From Aristolochia californica (Eukaryota; Streptophyta; Magnoliopsida; Piperales; Aristolochiaceae), in the NCBI GenBank assembly GCA_029961685.1, contig JARWKL010000009.1:21509237-21573236 (forward strand): DNA of 64,000 nucleotides, in the 5' to 3' direction. The notes under the pieces were generated by a model. The model did not search any database and was not told the origin of the DNA. It saw only the letters and a list, made by a program, of their open reading frames with translations. Below, piece by piece: positions 1 to 12,693 of this stretch. Position 1 is the stretch's first letter. Each line of letters begins with the position of its first letter. The translations under genes and the position numbers were made by a program.

Positions 1-1371
1 AACTAGTAGAATTTCCCAAACTTGGATAATAAAACTTTTGTGTTCGTTTGTGGTGAGTGAATAATTTTAATTTACTTACATTTTTTATTTCTTTAAAGTT
101 TTTCCATGCATAAACTCTAAAATTTTTATTTTGTTGTGATTTATTTGCCTTTTTTCTCTTTTTTGTCTACGAGATGAAGCGAAAAGTGAAAACACAAGTT
201 TTGATTTAAGAAAAATGTATACTTCTATAATAGAAATGCACAATGCACAAATGTAGAGAGAGATAATTCCAAAAGGTGTCTGTAATTTTTAGGGATTTAA
301 ACTCTTTTTAGTTTTTATATATTAGGTTTTACAATCGTCGGGAAAAGAGGGAGACAAGGGGGATTTTTAACAGAGTGTTGACTCCCAATCCATAAGTAAT
401 TCCTTAAAAAAATATAGCCCATTACGCATGATAAATCACTTTACAATCATCTATGATCGTTAGGTCAGCTTTTTGTAAAAGGCTAAAATAATGGCTTGTT
501 TGACTCGGGTAAATATCCCACCGCATGTTCACTTCAGAACTTAATGAGCTTTTGTTATTCTCTTTGAAAGGTTTGGATCCATAGGTCATTTGCATCTTTA
601 ACATGTTTCAAGCATGCATATCCATTTTTTAAAACATGTGTAAAAAAATATCTTTCTTATAAAAGTCAAAGCTATTGGGTTGGTTGAACTAGTGGAATTT
701 CCCAAACTTGCATAACAAAACTTTTGTGTTCACTTGTGGTGTGTGAATAAGTTTTCTATACTTACATTTGTTGTTGCTTTAATTTTTTCCAAGCTTAAAC
801 TCTAAATCTTTCATTTCGTTGTTATTTATTTGCTATTTATCTCTATTTTTTTCAACGAGATGAAGGGAAAAGTGCAATCTCAAGTTTTGATTTAAGAAAA
901 AAGTATACATCTTAAATGGAAATGCACAATCCACAAATGTAGAGAGAGATAATTCCAAAAAGTGTCTATAATTTTTAGGGATTGTAAACTCTTTTTAGTT
1001 TTTATATATTTGGTTTTGCATTTGTCGGGAAAAGGGGGAGGCGGGAGAATTTTAACTGAGTCTTGACTCCCAATCCATAAGTCATTCCTTAAAAAAATAT
1101 AGCCCGTTATGCATGATAAATCACTTTATAATCACTGATGATCGTTAGGTCAACTTTTTGTAAATGGGCAAAATAATGATTTTTTTGACTCGGGTAAATA
1201 TCCCACCGCATGCTCACTTGAGAATGTAATGAGTGTTTGTTATTCTCTTTAAAAGGTTTGGATCCATTGGTTATTTTCCACTTTAACATGTTTTAAGCAT
1301 GCATATCCATTTTTTAAAACATGTGTAGAAAAATCCCTATCTTATAAAATTCCAAGCAATTGGAGTTGTTG

Positions 1372-1885
1372 AACTAGTGGAATTTCCAAAACTTTGATAA
1401 CATAATTTTTGTGTTCATTTGTGGTGTGTGAATAAATTATGTTTAATTACATTTGATATTGCTTTAAATTTTTTCAATGCATAAACTATAAAAAATTTAT
1501 TTCGTTGTGATATATTTGCCTATTATCTCTTTTTTGTCTACGAGATGAAGGGAGGCGAGGAATTTTTAACTGAGTGTTGACTCCCAATCCATAAGTCTTT
1601 CCTTAAGAAAATATAGCTCGTTACGCATGATAAATCACTTTACAATCATCTATGATAGTTAGGTCAGGTTTTTGTAAATGGGCAAAGTAATGGCTTGTTT
1701 GACTCGAGTAAATATCCCACTGCACGTTCACTAGAGAATTTAATGAGCGTTTGTTATTCTATTTAAAAGGTTTGGATCCATAGGTCATTTGCATCTTTAA
1801 CATGTTTCAATCATGCATATCCATTTTTTAAAACATGTGAAGAAAAATCTCTTTCTTTTAAAATTCCAAGCTATTGGGGTTGTTG
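1372..1885 (+). repeat. Short monomer 3 (514 bp), ~171-bp internal deletion
   Basis: The sequence jumps from the purine-rich segment GAGATGAAGG (about 1542-1551) straight into the end of the G-rich box, GGAGGCGAGG (1551-1560). The palindrome, the central A-rich block and half of the G box are missing. Both sides of the join read GGGA/GGGG-like sequence, so the deletion probably used short G-rich homology. Confidence 0.85.
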
Positions 1886-2383
1886 AACAAGTGGAATTTG
1901 CCAAACTTGGCTAAAAAAATTTTTTTGTTCATTTGCGGTGTGTGAATTAATTTTCTTTACTTACATTTTTTATTCTTTTAAATTTTTTCCCTGCATAAAC
2001 TCTAAAATTTTCATTTCGTTGTGATCTATTTGCCTTTAATCTTTTTTTTTATTACGAGATGAAGGGAAAAGTGAACTCAAGTTTTGATTTAAGAAAAAAG
2101 TATACTTCTAAAATAGAAATGCACAATGCACTAATGAAGAGAGAGATAATTCCAAAAAGTGTCTATAATTTTTGGGGATTTTAACTGAGTGTTGACTCCC
2201 AATACAAAAACATTTCTTAAAAAAATATAGCTCATTACGCATGATAAATCACTTTACAATCATCTACGATCGTTAGGTCAGCTTTTAGTAAATGGGTAAA
2301 ATAATGGCTTGTTGGACTCCATTTTTTTAAACATGTGTAGAAAAATCTCTTTCGTTTAAAATTCCAAGCTATTAGGGTTGTTG
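1886..2383 (+). repeat. Short monomer 4 (498 bp), two internal deletions
   Basis: The first join, near 2175-2182, goes from TTTTTGGGGATTTT directly to AACTGAGTG and removes the G-rich box. GGGATTTT occurs on both sides in intact units and is a plausible homology. The second join, near 2317-2322, goes from TTGGACTCC to ATTTTTTTAAACATG and removes the BamHI-site segment. Together about 187 bp are missing. Confidence 0.8.
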
Positions 2384-3041
2384 AACAAGTGGAATTTTCC
2401 AAACTTGGATAACAAAACTTTTGTGTTCATTTGCTGTGTGTGAATAATTTTTCTTTACTTACATTTTTTATCGCATTAAATTTTTTCCAAGCATAAACTC
2501 TAAAATTTTCATTTCGTTGTGATCCATTTGCCTTTTATCTCTTTTGTTTCTATGAGATGAAGGGAAAAGTGAAAATTCAAGTTTTTATTTAAGAAAAAAT
2601 AATACATCAAAAATAGAAATGCATAATGCACAAATGTAGAGAGAGATAACTCCAACAAGTGTCTATAGTTTTTAGGGATTGAATACTATTTTTAGTTTTT
2701 TTATATAAGGCTTTGCAATCGTCAGGAAAAGGGGGCGGCATGGGATTTTTAACTGAGTGTAGACTCCCAAAACATAAGTAACCATAAAAAAATATAGCCC
2801 GTTACCAATGATAAATCACTTTACAATCTTCTATAATCGTTAGGTCAGCTTTTTGTATATGGGAAAAATAATGGCTTGTTTGACTCGGGTAAATATCCCA
2901 CCGCACGTTCACTTGAGAATTTAATGAGCATTTTTTTTTCTTTAAAAGGTTTGGATCGATAGGTCATTTGCATCTTTAACATGTTTCAAGCATGCATATC
3001 CATTTTTTAAAACATGTGTAGAAAAATCTCTTTCTTATTTG
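2384..3041 (+). repeat. Monomer 5 (658 bp), small deletion at its right end
   Basis: At about 3037-3042 CTTTCTTAT runs directly into TTGAACTGG. The segment AAAATTCCAAGCTATTGGGG, normally present just before the unit boundary, is gone. Confidence 0.8.
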
Positions 3042-4580
3042 AACTGGTGGAATTTCCCAAACCTGGATAACAAAACTTTTGTGTTCATTTGTGGTGTGTG
3101 AATCAATTTTCTTTACTAACATTTGGTATTGCTTTAAATTTTTTCCAAGCATAAACTCTAAAACATTCATTTCTTTGTGATCTTTTTTGCCTTTTATCAC
3201 TTTTTTGTCAACGAAATGAAGGGAAAAGTGAAAACTCAAGTTTTGATTTAAGAAAAAATTATACATCTAAAATTAAAATGCAAAATGCACAAATGTAGAG
3301 AGTGATAATTCCAAAAAGTGTCTGTAATTTTTAGGGATTGAATTTATATATAAGGTTTTCCAATCGTCAGGAAAAGGAAGAGGCAGGGGTTTTTTAATTG
3401 AGTGTAGACTCCCAAAACGTAAGTAACCATACAAAATATAGCCCTTTACGTATGATAAATCACTTTACAATCACCTATAATCGTTAGGTCAGCTTTTTGT
3501 ATATGGGAAAAATAATAGCTTGTTTGACTCGAGTAAATATTCCACCACACGTTCACTAGAGAATTTAATGAGCATTTGGTATTCTCTTTAAAAGGTTTGG
3601 ATCCATAGGTCATTTGCATCTTTAACATGTTTCAAGCATGCATATCCATGTTTTAAAACATGTGAAGAAAAATCTCTTTCTTATAAATCTCCAAGCTATT
3701 GGAGTTGTTGAACAAGTGGAATTTCCCAAACTTGGATAACAAAATTTTTTTGTTCATTTGTCATTTGAGAATAAATTTTCTTTTCTTACATTTGTTATTA
3801 CTTTAAATTTTTTCGATCCATAAACTCTAAAATTTTCATTTCGTTGTGATCTATTTGCCTTTTATCTCTTTTTTTTCTACGAGATGATGAGAAAAGTGAA
3901 AAGTCAAGCTTTGATTTAAGAAAAAAGTATACATCTAAAATGGAAATGCACAAAGCACAAATGTAGAGAGAAATAATTTCAAAAAGAGTCTATAATTTTT
4001 AGGGGTTGTAAACTCTTTTTAGTTTTTATATATCAGGTTTTGCAACCATTGCAAAAAGGGGGAGGCGGGGAATTTTTTAACTTAGTGTTGCCTCCCTATC
4101 CATAAGTTATTCCTTACAAAAATATAGCCCATTACGCATGATAAATCACTTTACAATCATCAATGATCGTTAGGTCAGTTTTTTTTAAATGGGCAAAATA
4201 ATGGCTTGTTTGACTCGAGTAAATATCCGACCGCACGTTCACTTGAGAGTTTAACAAACATTTGTAATTCTTTTTAAAAGATTTGGATCCATAGGTCATT
4301 TGCATCTTTAACATGTTTCAAACAATCGTAACCATTTTTTAAAACTTGTGTAGAAAAATCTTTTTCTTATAAAATTCCAAGCAATTCGAGTTGGTTAATT
4401 AGTGGCATTTCCTAAATATGGATAACAAAAATTTTGTGTTCATTTGCGGTGTGTGAATAATTTTTCTTTACTTTCATTTTTAATTGCATTAAATATTTTC
4501 CATGCATAAACTCTAAAATTTTCATTTCGTTATGATCTATTTGCCTTTTATCTCATTTTTGTCTACGAGATGAAGGGAAA

Positions 4581-4925
4581 AGTGAATTCTCAAGTTTTGA
4601 TTTAAGAAAAAATTATACATCAAAAATTGAAATGCACAATGCCCAAATGTAGAGAGAGATAATTCCAAAAAATTTCTGTAATTTTTAGGGATTTTAAACT
4701 CTTTTTAGTTTTTATATATCAGGTTTTGCAATCGTCAGGAAAAGGGGGAGACGGGGGGATTTTTAACTGAGTGTTGACTCCCAATCCATAAGTCATTCCT
4801 TACAAAAATATAGCCCGTTACGCTTGATAAATCACTTTACAATCATCTACGATTGTTAGGTCAGGTTTTTGTAAATGGGCAAAATAATGGCTTGGTTGAC
4901 TTGAGTAAATATCCCACCGCACGTT
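4581..4925 (+). repeat. Donor-like half of the 35-kb shared tract (monomer 8)
   Basis: This part of the unit at 4397 carries a private set of variants: an EcoRI site in AGTGAATTCTC, ATGCCCAAATG, CATCTACGATTGTT and CTTGAGTAAATATC. The same variants occur together at 39462-39795 in a unit whose two flanks belong to a different subfamily. The direction of copying cannot be told from two copies. The neighbouring unit at 5082 shares some of the variants (GTGAATACTC, ATCAAAAATTG), which favours this end as the source. Confidence 0.7.
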
Positions 4926-6450
4926 CCCTTGAGAATTTAATGAGCGTTTGTTATTCTCTTAAAAAGGTTTGGATCCATAGGTCATTTGCATCTTTAAATG
5001 TTTCAAACATGCATATCCATTTTTAAAAACTTGTGAAGAAAAATCTCTTTCTTATTAAATTCCAAGCTATTGGGGTTGTTGAACTGGTGGAATTTACCCA
5101 ACTTGGATAACAAAACTTTTATGTTCATTTTTGGTGTGTGAATAATTTTTCTTTACTTAAATTTGTTATTGCATTAAATTTTTTCCAAGCATAAATTTTA
5201 AAATTTTCATTTCGTTGTGCTCTATTTGCCTTTTATCTCCTTTTTGTTTATGAGATGAAGGGAAAAGTGAATACTCAAGTTTTGACTTAAGAAAAAATTA
5301 TACATCAAAAATTGAAATGCACAATGCACAAATGTAGAGAGAGATAATTCCAAAAAGTGTCTATAATTTTTAGGGATTTTAAACTCTTTTTAGTTTTTAT
5401 ATGTCAGGTTTTGGAATCGTCGAGAAAAGGGGGGGCAGGGGGATTTTTAACTAAGTGTTGACTCCCAATCCATAAGTCATTCCTTACAAAAATATAGCCC
5501 GTTATGCATGATAAATCACTTTACAATCATCTGTGATAGTTAGGTCAGCTTTTTGTAAATGGGCAAAATAATGGCTTTTTTTACTCGGGTAAATATCCAC
5601 CGGAAGTTCACTTGAGAATTTAGTGAGCGTTTGTTATTCTCTTTAAAAATTTTGCATTCATATGTCATTTGCATCTTTAACATGTTTTAAGCATGCATAT
5701 CCATTTTTTAAGACATGTGTAGAAAAATCACTTTCTTATAAAATTCCAAGCTATTGGGGTTCTTGAACTGGTGGAATTTACCAAACTTGGATAAGAAAAC
5801 TTTTATGTTTATTTTTGGTGTGTGAATCAATTTTCTTTACTTACATTTGTTAATGCTTTAAATTTTTTTCATGCATAAACTCTAAAACTTTCATTTCGTT
5901 GTGATCTATTTGCCCTTTATCTCTTTTTTGTCAACGAGATGAAGGGAAAAGTGAAAACTTAAGTTTTTATTTATTAAAACAGTATACAACTAAAATGAAA
6001 ATGGACAATGCAAAAATGTAGAGAGAGATAATTCCAAAAAATATCGGTAATTTTTAGAGATTGTAAACTCATTTTAGTTTATTTATATCAAGTTCTGCAA
6101 TCGTCGGGAAAAGGGGGAGGCGGGGGATTTTTCACTGAGTGTTAACTTCCAATCCATAAGCCATTCTTTACAAAAATATAGCCCGTTACGCTTGATAAAC
6201 CACTTTACAATCATCTATGATCGTTAGGTCAGATTTTTGTAAATGGGAAAAATAATGGTTTGTTTAACTCAGGTAAATATCCCACCGCACATTCATTTGA
6301 GAATTTAATGAGCATTTGTTATTCTCTTTAAAAGGTTCCGATCCATAGGTTATTTACATCTTTTACTTGTTTCCAACATGCATATCCATTTTTGAAAACA
6401 TGTGTAGAAAAATCTCTTTCTTATAAAATTCCAAGCTATTGGGGTTGTTG

Positions 6451-6537
6451 AACTAGTGGAATTTCTTATATCCATTTTTTGCAAACATGTGTAGAACAAT
6501 CTCTTTCTTGTAACATTCAAAGCTATTGGGGTTGTTG
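6451..6537 (+). repeat. 87-bp monomer remnant
   Basis: After only AACTAGTGGAATTTC the sequence jumps at about 6465 to TTATATCCATTTTTTGC, the dyad region at the far right of a normal unit, and then reaches the next boundary at 6538. About 598 bp are missing. It could be a large internal deletion, or a short extra copy of the boundary segment inserted by unequal exchange. Confidence 0.85.
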
Positions 6538-9500
6538 AACTAGTAGAATTACCTAAACTTGGATAAAAAACCTTTTGTGTTCATTTGCGGTGTGTGAATA
6601 ATTTTTCTTTACTTTCATTTGTTATTGCATTAAATTTTTTCCTTGTATAAACTCTAAAATTTTCATTTCATTGTGATTTATTTGCCTTTTATCTTTTTTT
6701 TTTCTACGAGATGAAGGGAAAAGTGAAAAGTCAAGTATTGATTTAAGAAAAAAGTCTACATCTAAAATGGAAATGCACAATGCAAAAATCTAGAGTGAGA
6801 TAATTCCAATAAAGTGTTTGTAATTTTTTGGGATTATAAACTCTTTTTAGTTTTTATATATCAGGTTTTGCAATCGTCGGGAACTGGGGAGGCGGGGGAT
6901 TTTTAATTGAATTTTGACTCCCAATCCATAAGTCAATCCTGACATCAAGATAGCCCATTTTGCATGATAAATTACTTTACAATCATCTATGATCGTTAGG
7001 TCAGCTTTTTGTAAATGGGCAAAATAATGGCTTGTTTGACGCGGGTAAATATCCCACCGCACGTTCACTTGAGAATTTAATGAGCGTTTGTAATTCTCTT
7101 TAAAACATGTGGATCCATAGGTCATTTGCATCTTTAACATGTTTCAAGCATGCATACCAATTTTTTAAAACATGTGTAGAAAAATCTCTTTCTTATAAAA
7201 TTCCAAGCTAATGGGGTTGTTGAACTATTGGAATTTCCAAAACTTGGATAACAAAACTTTTGTGTTAATTTGTGGTGTGTGAATAAATTTTTTTTACTTA
7301 CCTTAGTTATTACTTAAAATTTTTTCCATGTATAAACTCTTAAATTTTCATTTCGTTGTGATCTATTTGGCTTTTATCTCTTTCTTTACTACGAGATGAA
7401 GGGAAAAGTGAAAACTCAAGTTTTAATTTCAGAAAAAAGTATACATCTAGAATGGAAATGCACAATTCACAAATGAAGAGAGAGATAATACCAAAAAGTG
7501 TCTATAATTTTTAGGGATTGTGAACACTTTTTAGTTTTAATATCTTAGGTTTTGCAATCGTCAGGAAAAGGGGGAGGCGGGTGATTTTTAACAAAGTGCT
7601 GACTCCCAATCCATAAGTCATTACTTAAAAAAATAAAGTTCATTATGCATAATAAATCACTTTATAATCATCGATGACCGTTAGGTCAGCTTTTTGTAAA
7701 TGGGCAAAATAACGGCTTGGTTGACTCGGGTAAATATCCCACCGCATGTTCACTTGAGAATTTAATGAGCGTTTGTTATTCTCTTTAAAAGGTTTGGATC
7801 CATAGGTCATTTGCATCTTTAACATGTTTCAAGCATGCATATCCATTTTTTAAAACATGTGTAGAAAAATCTCTTTCTTATAAAATTCTAAGCTATTGGG
7901 GTTGTTGAACTAGTGGAATTTCCAAAACTTGAATAACAAAACTTTTGTCTTCATTTGTGGTGTGTGAATAAATTTTCTTTACCAACATTTGTTATTGCTT
8001 TAAATTTTTTCCACGCACAAACTCTGAAATTTTCATTTCGTTGTGATCTATTTGTCTTTTATCTCTTTTTATGTCTGCGAGATGAAGGGAAAAGTGATAA
8101 CTCAAGTTTTTATTTAAGAAAAAAGTACAGATCTAAAATGGAAATGCACAAAGCACAAATTTGGAGAGAGATAATTCCAAAATGTGTGTGTAATTTTTAA
8201 GGATTGTAAACTTTTTTTAGTTTTTATATATCAGGTTATGCAACTGTCTTGAAAAGGAGGGATACGGGGGATTTTTGACTGAGAGTTGACTCCCAATCCA
8301 TAAGTAATTCCTTACAAAAGTATAGCCCGTTACGCATGATAAATCAATTAACAATCATCTATGATCGTTAGGTCAACTTTTTGCAAATGAACAAAATAAT
8401 GGCTTGTTTGACTTGGGTAAATATCCAACCGCACATTCACTTGAGAATTTAATGAGCGTTTGTTATTCTCTTTAAATAGTATGGATATATAGGTCATTTG
8501 ACACATTAACATGTTTCAAGCATGCATATCCATTTTTTAAAACATGCGTAGAAAAATATCTTTCATATAAATTTTCAAGCTGTTGGGGTTGTTGAACTAG
8601 TGGAATTTTCCAAACTTGGATAACAAAAAATTTGTGTTAATTTATGGTGTGTAATAAATTTTCTTTACTTACATTTAATTTTTCTTTAAATTTTTTCCAT
8701 ACATTAACTCAAAAATTTCACTTCGTTGCGATCTATTTGCCTTTTGCCTCTTTTTTGTCTACGAGATGAAGGGAAAACTGAAAAATCAAGTTTTGATTTA
8801 AGAAAAAAGTATACATCTAAAATGGAAATGCACAATGCACAAATTTAGAGAGAGATAATTCCAAAAAGTGTCTATAATTATTAGGGATTGTAAACTCTTT
8901 TTAGTTTTATATATCAAGTTTTGCAATCGTCGGGAAAAAGGGGAGGCAGGGGATTTTTAACTGAGTGTTGACTCCCAATCCATAAGTCATTCCTTACAAA
9001 AATATAGCCCGTTATGTAAGATAAATCACTTTATAATCATTGATGATCGTTAGGTCAGCTTTTTTTAAATGGGCAAAATAATGGCTTGTTTGACTCGGGT
9101 AAATATCCCACCGTGCGTTCACATGAGAATTTAATGAGCGTTTGTTATTCTCTTTAAAAGGTTTGGATCGATAGGTCATTTGCATCTTTAACATTTTTCA
9201 AGCATGCATATCCATATTTTCAAACCTGTGTATAGTATTCTCTTTCTTATAAAATTCCAAGCTATTGGGGTTGTTGATATAGTGGAATTTCCCTAACTTG
9301 AATAACAAAACTTTTGTGTTCATTTTTGGTGTGTGAATAAAGTTTCTTTACTTCGATTTGTTATTGCTTTAAATTTTTTCCTTGCATAAACTCTAAAATT
9401 TTCATTTTGTTGAAATCGACTTGCCTTTTTCCTCTTTTTTGTCGACGAGATGAAGGGAAAAGTGCAAACTCAAGTTTTGATTTAAGAAAAAAGTATACAT

Positions 9501-9960
9501 CTAAAACGGAAATGCACAATGCACAAATGGAGAGAGAGATAATTCTAAAATATGGCTGTAATTTTTAGCGATTGTATACTCTTTTTAGTTTTTATATATC
9601 ACGTTTTTCAATCGTCGGGAAATGGGGGATGCGGGGGATTTTTAATTGAGTGTTGACTCCCACTCCATAAGTCATTCTTGAGAAAAATATAGCCCGTTAT
9701 GCATGATATATCACTTTACAATCATCTATGATCGTTTGGTCAGCTTTTTTTAAATGGGAAAAATAATGGTTTGTTTGACACAGGTAAATATCCCACCACA
9801 CGTTCACTTGAGAATTTAATGAGCATTTGCTATTCTCTTTAAAAGGTTTGATCCATAGGTCATTTGCATCTTTAACATGTTTCAAGCATGCATATCCATT
9901 TTTTAAAACATATGTAGAAAAATATCTTTCTTATAAAATTCCTAGCTATTGGGGTTGTTG
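6538..9960 (+). repeat. Monomers 12-16, regular segment
   Basis: Units begin at 6538, 7223, 7908, 8595 and 9277. Their lengths are 682-687 bp. No large deletion or insertion was seen. The landmark is mutated at 7223 (AACTATTGG) and 9277 (ATATAGTGG). Confidence 0.9.
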
Positions 9961-11328
9961 AACTAGTGGAATTTCCTAAACTTGGATAACAAAACTTCTT
10001 TGTTAATTTATGTTGTGTGAATAAATTTTCTTTACTTACATTCGTTATTTCTATAAATTTTTTCTATGCATAAAATTAAAAATATTCATTTCGTTGTGAT
10101 CTATTTGCCTTTTATCTCTTTTTTGTATATGAGATGAAGGGAAAAGTGAAAAATCAAGTTTTGATTTAAGAAAAAATTATACATCAAAAATGGAAATGCA
10201 CAATGCACAAATGTAGAGAGAGATAATTCCAAAAAGTATCTATAATTTTTAGGGATTGTAAAAACTTTTAAGTTTTAAATATCAGGTTTTGCTATCGTCG
10301 AAAAAAGGGAGAAGTGGGGGATTTTTAACTGACTATTGACTCCCAATCCATAAGTCATTCCTTACAAAAATATAGCCCGTTACGCATGATAAATCTCTTT
10401 ACAATCATCTATGATCGTTAGGTTAGATTTTTGTCAATGGACAAAATTATGGCTTGTTTGACTCGGGTAAATATGCCACTGCAGTTAACTTGAGAATTTA
10501 ATGAGCGTTTGTTATTCTCTTTAAAAGGTTTGGATCCATAGGCCATTTGCATCTTTAACATGTTTCAAGCATGCATATGCATTTTTTAAAACATGTGTAG
10601 AAATATCTCTTTCTTATAAAATTCCAAGTTGTTGGGGTGGTTGAACTAGTGGAATTTGCCAAACTTGGTTAACAAAACTTTTGTGTTCATATGTGGTGTT
10701 TGAATAAATTATCTTTCCTTACAATTATTATTGCTTAAAATATTTTCCATGCATAAACTCTATAAGTTTCATTTTGTTGCGATCTATTTGCCTTTTATCT
10801 CTTTTTTGTTTACGAGATGATGGGAAAAGTGAAAACTCAAGTTTTGAAACCAGAAAAATGTATACATCTAAAATGGAAATGCACAATGAAAAAATGTAGA
10901 GAGAGATAATTCCAAAAAGTGTCCATAATTTTTATTTATTGTAAACTCTTTTTTGTTTTTAAGTATCAGGTTCTGCAATCGTTGGGAAAAGGGTGAGGTG
11001 GGGGATTTTTAACTGAGTGTTGACACCCAATCCAAAGGTCATTCGTTACAAAAATATAGCATGTTACCCATTATAAATTACTTTACAATCATCTATAATC
11101 GTTAGGTCAAATTTTGTCTAAATGGGAAAAATAATGGCTTGTTCGACTCGAGTAAATATCCCACCGCATGTTTACTTCAGAATTTAATGAGCGTTTGTTA
11201 TTCTCTTTAAAAGGTTTGGATCCAAAGGTCATTTGCATCTTTAACCTGTTTCAAACATGCATATCCATTTCTAAAACATATGTAGAAAAATCTCTTTTTT
11301 ATTAAATTCCAAGCTATTGGGGTTGTTG
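9961..11328 (+). repeat. Dimer cassette, copy 1 (monomers 17-18)
   Basis: The first unit of the pair carries the GCAGTTAACTTGAG variant (10481-10494) with an HpaI site. The second carries the TTACCCATTATAAAT variant near 11064-11078. The same ordered pair recurs at 14914-16272 and 19693-21038, so the two units have been copied together. Confidence 0.75.
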
Positions 11329-12013
11329 AATTAGTGGAATTTTCCAAACTTGGATAACAACACTTTAGTGTTCATTTGTGGTGTGTGAATAAATTTTCTT
11401 TACTTACATTTGTAATTTATTAAAAATTTTTCTATGCATAAACTTTAAAATTATAATTTCGTTGTGATCTATTTGCCTTTTATCTCCTTTTTGTATACGA
11501 GATGGAGGGAAAAGTGAAAACTCAAGTTTTGGTTAAGGAAAAAAGTATACATCTAAAATGGAAATGCATAATACACAAATGTAGAGAGATAATTCAAAAA
11601 AGTGTCTTAAATTTTTAGGGAAAAGGGGGAAGCAGGGGATTTTTAATATATCAGGTTTTGCAATCATCGGGAAAAGGGAGAGGTGGGGGATTTTTAACTG
11701 AGTGTTGACTCCCAATCCATAAGTCATTCCTTACAAAAATATTGCCCTATACGCATGATAAATCACTTTACAATCATCTACGATCGCTAGGTCTGCTTTT
11801 TGTAAATGGGAAAAATAATGGCTTGTTTGACTCGAGTAAATATACCACCGCACATTCACTTGAAAATTTAATGAGCGTTTGTTATTCTCTTTAAATGGTT
11901 TGGATCCATAGGTCACTTGCATCTTTAACATATTTCAAGCATGCATAGCCATTTTTTATAGCATGAGTAGAAAAATCTCTTTCTTATAAAATTCCAAGCT
12001 GTTGGGGTAGTTG
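11329..12013 (+). repeat. Monomer 19 with a doubled G-rich box
   Basis: The G-rich box occurs twice, at about 11618-11638 and 11669-11688, 51 bp apart. The extra copy replaces the usual TTGTAAACTCTTTTTAG element, so total length stays at 685 bp. This looks like a local template switch rather than a simple insertion. Confidence 0.8.
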
Positions 12014-12693
12014 AACTGGTGGAATTTCCAAAACTTGGGTAACAAAAATTTTGTGTTCAATTGTGGTGTGTGAATCAATTTTCTTCACTTACATTTTTTA
12101 TAGCTATAATTTTTTTTTCATGCATGAACTTTAAAAATTCATTTCGTAATGATCTATTTGCCTTTATCTCTTTTTTGTCTACGAGATTAAGGGAAAAGTG
12201 AAAACTCAAGTTTTAATTTAAAAAAAAGTATACATCTAAAACAGAAATGCACAATGCAATAATGTAGAGAGAGATAATCCCAAAAAGTGTCTGTAATTTT
12301 TAGGGAATGTAAACTCTTTTTAGTTTTTATATATCAGGTTTTGCAATCGTCTGGAAAAAGGGGAGGCGGGGGATTTTTAACTGAGTGTTGACTCCCAATC
12401 CATAACTCATTCCTAACAAAAATATAGCCCATTACGCATGATAAATCACTTTACAATCTATGATCGTTAGGTCAGCTTTTTGTAAATGGGCAAAATTGTG
12501 GCTTGTTTTACTTGGGTAAATATCCCACCGCACGTTCACTTGAAAATTTAAAGAATGTTTGTTATTATTTTTAAAAGGTTTGGATCCATAGGTGATTTGC
12601 ATCTTTAACACTTTTCAAGCATGCATATCCATTTTTTAAAACATGTGTAGAAATATCTCTTTCTTATAAAATTCCAAGCTATTGGAGTTGTTG

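Larger units (their letters stand above)
1..6450 (+). repeat. Monomers 1-10, deletion-rich left segment
   Basis: Units begin at 1, 687, 1372, 1886, 2384, 3042, 3711, 4397, 5082 and 5766. Units 3 (514 bp), 4 (498 bp), 5 (658 bp) and 6 (669 bp) are short; the rest are 684-686 bp. Units 5 and 6 share the variants TGTAGACTCCCAAAAC and AAGTAACCATA, near 2760-2790 and 3403-3432, so they arose by a recent adjacent duplication. Units 8 and 9 share the variant ATTATACATCAAAAATTG. The first unit may be incomplete upstream of base 1, because the window starts at the landmark. Confidence 0.9.

Noticed and set aside
422..604. A recurring minus-strand open frame of about 60 codons (LKMQMTYGSKPFKENN-like), present intact in about 30 monomers
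   Set aside because: It is the same segment of the satellite in each unit. It is broken or altered in most other units, its changes look unconstrained, and it has no recognisable domain. Shared descent of the repeat explains it. A dN/dS test across all copies well below 1, or peptide evidence, would reopen the question.
6451..6537. The 87-bp unit considered as an inserted foreign element
   Set aside because: All of it can be aligned to the two ends of the normal monomer, so it is a remnant and not foreign sequence.
7955..8200. Plus-strand frames such as the one at 7955-8200, and similar ones at 19714-19977 and 23707-23898
   Set aside because: All are the same T-rich section of the monomer. 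They have no start context, no domain and no conservation of reading frame between units.
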